A stretch of 9,861 bases of DNA from 21-14-0-10-32-9 sp964501945 (GTDB lineage: Archaea > Nanobdellota > Nanobdellia > Woesearchaeales > 21-14-0-10-32-9): positions 1 through 9,861 of the forward strand of contig CAZCTY010000032.1 of the NCBI GenBank assembly GCA_964501945.1. The letters run 5' to 3'. A program made the translations under genes and the position numbers. Below are positions 6,233 to 9,861 of the stretch, piece after piece. The stretch's first letter is position 1. Each line of letters begins with the position of its first letter. A model generated the notes under the pieces. It saw only the letters and a program-made list of their open reading frames with translations, searched no databases and had not been told where the DNA came from.

Positions 6233-6424
6233 ATGGGTCAGCAAGAAGTGTATGATTTCCTTGTGAAGAATAAAAAAAGTTGGTTTACATCCAAAGAGAT
6301 CAGTGAGGAGATTGGGGCGAGTATTGGTTCTGTTACTATGTCTTTGAAAAAGCTTAGAAAGGCTAATATGGTTAAGTTTAAGACTGCGGGTAAGCGTAAT
6401 ACTTATTCTTATCAGATTGCTTAA
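6233..6424 (+). CDS. Single-domain winged-helix DNA-binding protein
   Basis: This 63-aa protein is one wHTH domain. The first helix is QEVYDFLVKN (4-13), FTSKEISEEI (18-27) is helix 2, and SIGSVTMSLKKLRKANMV (30-47) is the recognition helix leading into a wing, KFKTAGKRNTYSYQI. It resembles MarR/ArsR-like or Rrf2-like minimal DNA-binding domains but carries no sensing domain, so an exact family is not given. It probably acts as a dimeric transcription factor. It is divergent from the 546-aa gene, also winged-helix, and so could control the shared 6100-6232 promoter region. That link is inferred from position only. The transcript is predicted to be leaderless. Confidence 0.85.
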   Translation: MGQQEVYDFLVKNKKSWFTSKEISEEIGASIGSVTMSLKKLRKANMVKFKTAGKRNTYSYQIA

Positions 6425-6432
6425 AAGGCAAA

Positions 6433-6444
6433 ACTTATAAATAT
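6433..6444 (+). promoter_or_regulatory. TATA box for the DUF655 gene
   Basis: ACTTATAAATAT predicts a start near 6465, giving a leader of about 35 nt that carries the G-rich Shine-Dalgarno at 6487-6492. An alternative AT-rich site lies at 6447-6456. Confidence 0.45.
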
Positions 6445-6499
6445 GGGATTATATTTCTTTTATTGTTAAGTATGTTTAATTTATATGGGGGTTTAAAAA

Positions 6500-7057
6500 A
6501 TGAATGGCAAAAGGGAAGAAACAGCTATAGTGCTAGATTTTTTGGTCAATGGTTATTCTCACGACAGAAGTCCAAGCCATTTGAAGACTCCTATTGTTCA
6601 ATCTCTTGGGACTGCTAATTTTACTTTGCTTGAGCTTGTTCCTCGTAAGGGTGTTTTCTTGCAGCCTTTTGAGTCTGTGTATGTTGGTCAGAGTAAGCGT
6701 GATAAGATTCATCATATTAATGGTAGGATTCCTTTCACAAAGCTTACTAGTACTGCTAAAGCGGAGCTAGAGCACGCTGTAAAAGACATTGTTGGTAAAG
6801 AAGAGAGTCGTTTTATTGATTTTTTTAATACTGCAAGGCCTCTTAATACTCGTGTTCATACCTTGGAGTTTTTGCCTGGTGTTGGTAAAAAGCACATGAT
6901 GGAGATTCTTGAGGAGAGGCGCGTTGAGCCTTTTAAGAGTTTTAAGGATTTAAAGCAAAGGGTTAAGCTTATTCAAGATCCTGAGAAAATCGTTGTGAAG
7001 CGTATCGTGCAGGAAATTGAGGGTAAGGAGAAGTATAATTTGTTTGTTTCTCGTTAA
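6500..7057 (+). CDS. DUF655 (COG1491) archaeal RNA-binding protein
   Basis: This 185-aa protein matches the archaeal DUF655 family over its whole length. An N-terminal beta-rich part (about 1-85) contains VLDFLVNG, FTLLELVPRKG and VYVGQSKRDKI. A helical region AELEHAVKDIV follows. A C-terminal helix-hairpin-helix module is centred on LEFLPGVGKKHMMEILEER (122-140), then SFKDLKQRV. DUF655 proteins are predicted nucleic-acid binders, often encoded beside the rRNA dimethyltransferase KsgA and L21e genes in archaea, hence a suspected role in ribosome or tRNA biology. KsgA is not seen in this window. The ATG has GGGGGT at 6487-6492, 7 nt upstream. Nothing appears broken. The biochemical function of the family is not firmly established. 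Confidence 0.93.
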   Translation: MNGKREETAIVLDFLVNGYSHDRSPSHLKTPIVQSLGTANFTLLELVPRKGVFLQPFESVYVGQSKRDKIHHINGRIPFTKLTSTAKAELEHAVKDIVGKEESRFIDFFNTARPLNTRVHTLEFLPGVGKKHMMEILEERRVEPFKSFKDLKQRVKLIQDPEKIVVKRIVQEIEGKEKYNLFVSR

Positions 7058-7080
7058 ATTCTTTTTTTTTTATTTATTTT
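7058..7080 (+). terminator. T-tract after the DUF655 gene
   Basis: An uninterrupted run of ten Ts follows within about 6 nt of the stop, then a second T-rich stretch. This is the form of an archaeal U-tract terminator. No stem-loop is visible. Confidence 0.45.
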
Positions 7081-7090
7081 CCTTAAATGT

Positions 7091-7104
7091 TTTAAATATT
7101 TATT
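7091..7104 (+). promoter_or_regulatory. TATA box for the 51-aa gene
   Basis: TTTAAATATTTATT lies 27-40 nt upstream of the ATG at 7131. It predicts a short leader reaching the G-rich Shine-Dalgarno at 7121-7128. Confidence 0.4.
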
Positions 7105-7130
7105 ACTTCTATTATTATTAGGTGGGGGTT

Positions 7131-7286
7131 ATGGTACGAAACATATTAGTTGAGAGGTTTCACAAAAAGCTTGGTAGTGGGGCTACTGTTACTCGGTTTC
7201 GTGAGACTGTTATTGACGAGGAATCTGAGGATTCTTTGAGACAAGGTGAGTATTTTAAAGACTATTTGTGGGAGGAGGAAAATTAG
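7131..7286 (+). CDS. Small conserved-looking protein, 51 aa
   Basis: The ORF starts at ATG 7131 with a strong G-rich ribosome-binding site (GGTGGGGG at 7121-7128) and ends at TAG 7284-7286. The protein begins MVRNILVERFHKKLGSG, has a central TVTRFRETVIDEESEDS, and ends in YFKDYLWEEEN. It is basic at the N-terminus and acidic at the C-terminus, with no membrane segment or Cys/His motif. Codon choice (GTT, GGT, GAG, TTT) matches neighbouring plus-strand genes, and a TATA box, ribosome-binding site and downstream T-tract frame it. The product is not recognised. Confidence 0.7.
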   Translation: MVRNILVERFHKKLGSGATVTRFRETVIDEESEDSLRQGEYFKDYLWEEEN

Positions 7287-7327
7287 TTTTTTCTCTTCTT
7301 TTTTTTCTTTCCGCTTTTTGTTTTTTA
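7287..7327 (+). terminator. T-rich tract after the 51-aa gene
   Basis: Pyrimidine-only clusters, including a run of eight Ts, begin directly after the stop. A U-tract terminator is likely, though the strand-wide T bias weakens the call. Confidence 0.35.
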
Positions 7328-7333
7328 TGTCGA

Positions 7334-7345
7334 TAAATTTATATG
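7334..7345 (+). promoter_or_regulatory. TATA box for the 76-aa gene
   Basis: TAAATTTATATG predicts a start near 7367, just before the Shine-Dalgarno AGGTGAT (7369-7375). Confidence 0.45.
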
Positions 7346-7380
7346 TTAGTGTTTTTTCTCTTTTTCTTAGGTGATTTGTA

Positions 7381-7611
7381 ATGAGTGATAAAAATATTGA
7401 TGAAAGTAAGCCGGATGAGCACTATGAGCAATTAGCGATTGAAGATCTTGTGTATGGTAATCATCATGCATTAAACATCTTGCTTGATTTGTTAATTGAG
7501 AAGGGCGTGTTTAGTGAGCAAGAATTTAAGGACAAGCTTGATGCTGTAATTGAGGAGAGTCCTGATGCCGGGGATGTTAAAATTGATGCTCCTAAAGAGG
7601 ATGAGCACTAG
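7381..7611 (+). CDS. Small acidic helical protein, 76 aa
   Basis: The protein has an acidic start (1-16), a helical core LAIEDLVYGNHHALNILLDLL (about 18-38), then EKGVFSEQEFKDKLDAVIEE and an acidic tail ending EDEH. The pattern of a helix, then ExG-(V/I)-(F/I)-(S/T)-EQEF, resembles the helical linker of several subunit-type proteins such as nitrile hydratase accessory segments, but I make no functional claim. The ATG follows AGGTGAT, a near-perfect complement of the 16S rRNA 3' end, with a 5-nt spacer; this is the strongest Shine-Dalgarno in the window and suggests high expression. It is predicted to be soluble and cytoplasmic. The function is unknown. Confidence 0.8.
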   Translation: MSDKNIDESKPDEHYEQLAIEDLVYGNHHALNILLDLLIEKGVFSEQEFKDKLDAVIEESPDAGDVKIDAPKEDEH

Positions 7612-7629
7612 ACATTTTTGGTAATAGTT

Positions 7630-7640
7630 TTTTTATATTC
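7630..7640 (+). promoter_or_regulatory. TATA-like site before the 66-aa ORF
   Basis: TTTTTATATTC is centred about 27 nt before the ATG at 7662, the same spacing as the leaderless genes here. This is the main reason to take that ORF seriously. Confidence 0.4.
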
Positions 7641-7661
7641 TTTTTTTTCTTCTTTTCTTTT

Positions 7662-7862
7662 ATGTTGTTTGAATTTAATGGTTCGTTTTTTGACTCGCGT
7701 AAGCTTATTTTTAAAAGGTTGTTTGTTGAGGACTTTGTGAGGGGTCTTTTTTTTGAGTCTTTCATCTCTTTTGGTGATAATTTGTTTTTTGATGAGAATT
7801 CGTTGTTGTTTGTTGAATTATCTTTTTTTGGTGTTGAAGATGTTTCTAATTTTTCTTTTTAA
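7662..7862 (+). CDS. Possible Phe-rich small protein, 66 aa
   Basis: The ORF runs from ATG 7662 to TAA 7860-7862. The product is unusually rich in Phe (about a quarter of residues), interspersed with charged residues such as DSRKLIFKRLFVEDFVRG, so it is not a plain membrane helix. A TATA-like site 27 nt upstream would give a leaderless transcript, and the stop overlaps the methyltransferase stop by four bases, as at two other convergent pairs. Against it, this T-rich strand readily yields Phe-rich chance ORFs, and I recognise no family. The minus strand of this interval has no better candidate. Confidence 0.45.
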   Translation: MLFEFNGSFFDSRKLIFKRLFVEDFVRGLFFESFISFGDNLFFDENSLLFVELSFFGVEDVSNFSF

Positions 7863-8509
7863 TTTTTCTTTGCGATTGTGCTTGGGCTTCGTCGTCCTAT
7901 TTTTGGGCCGTCTATTACTTCAAATCCTGCTTGTCTCATGTTTTCTCGAACATCTCTTGCGCAGGAGTATGTAAATAGTAATGCTGTGTTGTTCATTTTT
8001 TTATATATTTCTTTAAATATTTCTCTGCTCCAAAGCTCTGGTGTTTTGTTCGGTGAGAAGGGGTCGTATAGTACATAGTCTGCTTTTTCGATGTTCTCTT
8101 TTATTCTCTTTTTTATATCTCCAAACTTCATTCGTATCTCAAATATGGGGGTTATGTGCTCTTCTTTTTTTTGTGTTAGAAAGTCGTGTGTGAATTTTTT
8201 TATGTCTATGTAGCTTTTGAAATTGGAATCTATTAGTGGTATTTTGCTAAGTATTTTTTTATCATTCTCAAAGCAGTATATTCTAAGTTTTTTATTCTCT
8301 ATTTCATCTATTGTTGCAGCGGTATTATATCCGAGGCCGAAGCACGCATCATATATTACTATTTCGTCTTTTTCGCTCTCGTATTTTTTTATTAGTTTTG
8401 CATATTTTTCTCGCGCTTCCTCTTCTGCTCCGCTCTGGGAGTGGTAGTAGTCTTGTACTTCTTCATTATAGTATGTTGTTGTTCCGTCTTTTGTTTTTAT
8501 CTCTCTCAC
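7859..8509 (-). CDS. MnmC1-like (DUF752/COG4121) SAM-dependent methyltransferase
   Basis: This 216-aa stand-alone methyltransferase is similar to the N-terminal half of MnmC. Family signatures in order are KDGTTTYYNEEVQDYYHS-x-x-GA (7-28), SAM-binding motif I DACFGLGYNTA (54-64), an acidic residue after the second strand (CFEND, 79-83), DPFSPNKTPELW (149-160), FTYSCARDVR (179-188) and a C-terminal GPKIGRRSPSTIA. In bacteria the domain methylates nm5U34 of tRNA to mnm5U, and Aquifex has a stand-alone version. The substrate in this archaeon is unknown because archaeal wobble pathways differ. The start is GTG, and GTGA overlaps the TGA stop of the upstream membrane-protein gene, so translation is likely coupled. 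The flavin-dependent MnmC2 domain is absent. Confidence 0.9.
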   Translation of the reverse strand: MREIKTKDGTTTYYNEEVQDYYHSQSGAEEEAREKYAKLIKKYESEKDEIVIYDACFGLGYNTAATIDEIENKKLRIYCFENDKKILSKIPLIDSNFKSYIDIKKFTHDFLTQKKEEHITPIFEIRMKFGDIKKRIKENIEKADYVLYDPFSPNKTPELWSREIFKEIYKKMNNTALLFTYSCARDVRENMRQAGFEVIDGPKIGRRSPSTIAKKN

Positions 8510-8865
8510 TTTTTTATCTCTTTATCTTCTGTTCCAAGTAGTAGAATTGATCTTATTGCTATTACAAGTCCTGATGCTGATACGAATGCTGTGAAGTTTG
8601 CGAGCACGCTTTTAATTATTCCCATTCCCATCATGCTCAGGTATGGTTCTTCTATTAGTAGTATTCCTGAGCTTACTACTATTAGTGCGATTATTGATAC
8701 TAAGTATGGTATCATATCTTTTCTTTGTATGTTCATAAATCCTATTGTGATTCCTAGTATGAATAGTACTAGTGATAGTCCTGGTATTACTAAAAATCCG
8801 CTTATTATTGCAAGTATTAATCCTGCAATAAATGCCCATTTTCCTAAGTAGAATTTGCCTTGCAT
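8506..8865 (-). CDS. Four-helix membrane protein, unknown function
   Basis: This 119-aa protein has predicted transmembrane segments at about 9-27, 28-44, 52-71 and 86-110 and a charged C-terminus (TEDKEIKK). There is a helix-breaking IPGL between the first two segments. The frame is open 17 codons further upstream (to 8916), but the ATG at 8865 has GAGGGA 5 nt before it, and the extra residues would be a Lys-rich stretch from the promoter region, so I use 8865. It overlaps the methyltransferase start by four bases (GTGA), forming a two-gene operon. No family is recognised, and the pairing with a tRNA-type methyltransferase gives no obvious role. Confidence 0.82.
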   Translation of the reverse strand: MQGKFYLGKWAFIAGLILAIISGFLVIPGLSLVLFILGITIGFMNIQRKDMIPYLVSIIALIVVSSGILLIEEPYLSMMGMGIIKSVLANFTAFVSASGLVIAIRSILLLGTEDKEIKK

Positions 8866-8898
8866 TTTTTTCCCTCTTTTTTTTGTGTGGTTTTTTTT

Positions 8899-8908
8899 AT
8901 TTATTAAT
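8899..8908 (-). promoter_or_regulatory. TATA box for the membrane protein/methyltransferase pair
   Basis: The minus strand reads ATTAATAAAT, predicting a start near 8877 immediately before the GAGGGA ribosome-binding site at 8876-8871. Confidence 0.4.
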
Positions 8909-8952
8909 TTTACCAAAAAACCTTTACCACTAACAAATGATTAAAACCAAAA

Positions 8953-8962
8953 GTTTTATATG
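8953..8962 (+). promoter_or_regulatory. TATA box for the 162-aa unknown gene
   Basis: GTTTTATATG predicts a start near 8983, leaving a leader of about 18 nt with AAGG at 8989-8992. It overlaps the upstream in-frame GTG at 8962, which therefore should not be the start. Confidence 0.5.
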
Positions 8963-9000
8963 TGTGTTTTAGTTGCACGTGTCATTGCAAGGTTTTTGAT

Positions 9001-9489
9001 ATGATAAAAATTCAAGAAAATCAAAAAGTAAATAGGTGTCCTAATCAATATGACTCTGAATTAGTTGAAAAACTTAATGATGTATTTAAAAATAGGGCTT
9101 GTTCGGTTAAAAATGTGGATGATGCGGCCAGGTCTACTTGGAATAGGATGGATGTTGGAGAGGAGTATCAAGAAATTTTTTCTCATAGGCCTTTCTTCTA
9201 TGATAAATATGGTCAACAATGGTTTTCGAGAGTAGATTTTTGGCTTGATAAAAAAAATGGAGATTATTTAAGGTTTGATCCTAATAAGGATGTTCATATA
9301 GCGATTTTGCTTCCAAATAACAACAAGTTTGATTCAAATAAATCTGTTGAGGTCTGTGTCGGTCAAGGTGTTGATGAGCGGAGCGTGGAATATCTTTTAG
9401 AAGAATTCACTTATAGTTTATCGCTTCAAAGACCTAGACGGGACTTTGTTAGGGAAACGTTTGATAAAATTCACGGCTATAAAAATTAA
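9001..9489 (+). CDS. Hypothetical protein, 162 aa
   Basis: I do not recognise a family. The protein is soluble-looking and mixed alpha/beta. It begins MIKIQENQKVNRCPNQYD and has helical segments at about 19-30 and 38-50. A central aromatic cluster reads HRPFFYDKYGQQWFSRVDFW (62-81), followed by a strand-like VHIAILLPNN (98-107), VEVCVGQG (117-124), and C-terminal helices with RPRRDFVRETFDKIHGY. Cysteines at 13, 34 and 119 form no metal motif. The frame is open upstream to a GTG at 8962, but the TATA box overlaps that codon, while ATG 9001 has AAGG 8 nt before it. The coding strand is A-rich near the start (9001-9060 has 30 A and 15 T), unlike other plus-strand genes, which hints at recent acquisition or inversion. 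It is convergent with the CruF-like gene, overlapping by four bases. Confidence 0.8.
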   Translation: MIKIQENQKVNRCPNQYDSELVEKLNDVFKNRACSVKNVDDAARSTWNRMDVGEEYQEIFSHRPFFYDKYGQQWFSRVDFWLDKKNGDYLRFDPNKDVHIAILLPNNNKFDSNKSVEVCVGQGVDERSVEYLLEEFTYSLSLQRPRRDFVRETFDKIHGYKN

Positions 9490-9861
9490 CCAAATTTATT
9501 TTTGTAAAATATTTTCTTTGTTAATATAATTGTTATTATTACTCCTACGATTGCGGGTATAATCATTAAATTCATCAAAGTAATCATCGTCCAGAAAATG
9601 TTTCCGAGGTATGCTGTTATTAAAAAATCGTTGCTTGGTTTTTCATCTCTCATTATAGGTGTTATAATTAGCATGCCTAATATTCCTGAAAATATCCATC
9701 CTGCGTAATTGCTTAAGGGCACTCCGTAAAATATTCCTTCTGGGTGCCATTCCCAAAAATTCATTGCGACAGATCCTGGATCTAATACTACGTCAAAAAT
9801 CATTAATATGAATGCGCCTATTATTACTTTTTTTAGTAAATTGTGTTTTTTTGTTTTTACA
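9486..9861 (-). CDS. CruF-like carotenoid biosynthesis protein, C-terminal part (partial)
   Basis: An ATG occurs at 9803, but the frame stays open to the right edge (19 further codons, including KKVIIGAFIL before that Met), so this is the C-terminal 124 aa of a longer gene and 9803 is an internal Met. Visible motifs are FDVVLDPGSVAMNFWEW (22-38 of the visible part) and FYGVPLSNYAGW (44-55), followed by three hydrophobic segments. This pattern (DxxLDP, W-x-W, YGVPLxNxxGW) is typical of the carotenoid-biosynthesis/CruF (DUF422) membrane family. That family includes bisanhydrobacterioruberin hydratase of haloarchaea and gamma-carotene hydratase of bacteria. Location is the cell membrane. The exact carotenoid substrate cannot be told here, and no other carotenoid gene is in the window. 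Confidence 0.82.
   Translation of the reverse strand, partial: VKTKKHNLLKKVIIGAFILMIFDVVLDPGSVAMNFWEWHPEGIFYGVPLSNYAGWIFSGILGMLIITPIMRDEKPSNDFLITAYLGNIFWTMITLMNLMIIPAIVGVIITIILTKKIFYKNKFG

Noticed and set aside
6036..6266. Plus-strand ORF resembling a hydrophobic membrane protein
   Set aside because: It runs antisense to the 546-aa gene and through the divergent promoters; its Phe/Leu/Val content reflects the T-rich strand.
8441..8851. Plus-strand 136-aa ORF
   Set aside because: It is antisense to the four-helix membrane protein, which has a Shine-Dalgarno, a promoter and a coupled downstream gene.
8866..8916. 17-residue Lys-rich N-terminal extension of the four-helix membrane protein
   Set aside because: It spans the predicted TATA box and transcription start, and the internal ATG has a good GAGGGA site.
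8962..9000. N-terminal extension of the 162-aa protein containing a Cys-rich CxxCxCxC segment that looks like a metal site
   Set aside because: The start codon would overlap the TATA box and precede the predicted transcription start; the Cys codons lie in promoter/leader DNA.
9486..9803. Complete 105-aa protein starting at ATG 9803
   Set aside because: The frame is open to the window edge with hydrophobic residues that continue the CruF-like helix, so the Met is internal.

Overview
The window comes from an AT-rich archaeon with very compact, leaderless-style gene starts, most likely a DPANN lineage (Woesearchaeota/Pacearchaeota-like). The evidence is archaeal TATA boxes about 25-29 nt upstream of ATGs with no leader, an archaeal DUF655 RNA-binding protein, a family-4 uracil-DNA glycosylase, an archaeal-type thymidylate synthase homologue, many very small proteins, and a bacterial-type threonyl-tRNA synthetase. 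The phylum is inferred from these traits, not proven. No rRNA, tRNA or CRISPR array is visible.

Layout. Bases 1-99 hold promoters. At 100-474 is a stand-alone receiver domain. At 504-648 is a 145-bp palindromic element with terminal inverted repeats and a near 8-bp flanking duplication, probably a MITE; it ends just before the thrS promoter. thrS is at 711-2633. A short acidic protein lies on the minus strand (2647-2865), divergent from a family-4 UDG (2976-3593). A three-gene minus-strand operon follows: a 546-aa two-part winged-helix protein of unknown function (6099-4459), a thymidylate synthase homologue whose catalytic Cys is Gly (4453-3803), and a Lys-rich coiled-coil protein (3784-3590). 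A 63-aa winged-helix protein (6233-6424) is divergent from that operon. Then come DUF655 (6500-7057), three small plus-strand genes (7131-7286, 7381-7611 and a doubtful one at 7662-7862), a minus-strand pair of a four-helix membrane protein (8865-8506) and an MnmC1-like methyltransferase (8509-7859), an unknown plus-strand gene (9001-9489), and the C-terminal part of a CruF-like carotenoid-biosynthesis protein running off the right edge (9861-9486).

How the genes fit together. Translation and tRNA functions dominate (ThrRS, the MnmC-like enzyme, DUF655). A uracil/thymine theme appears where the UDG converges on the TS-like operon. Both of those enzymes have lost residues that define their families: three of four Fe-S ligands in the UDG and the nucleophile in the TS homologue. 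The operon of 546-aa winged-helix protein, nucleophile-less TS and coiled-coil protein is the best candidate for an undescribed system. The plus strand is T- and G-rich whichever strand is coding, so minus-strand genes are A-rich with a Lys/Ile/Asn/Thr bias. Three convergent gene pairs overlap by exactly four bases at their stop codons. No stretch of 300 bases or more lacks a gene.
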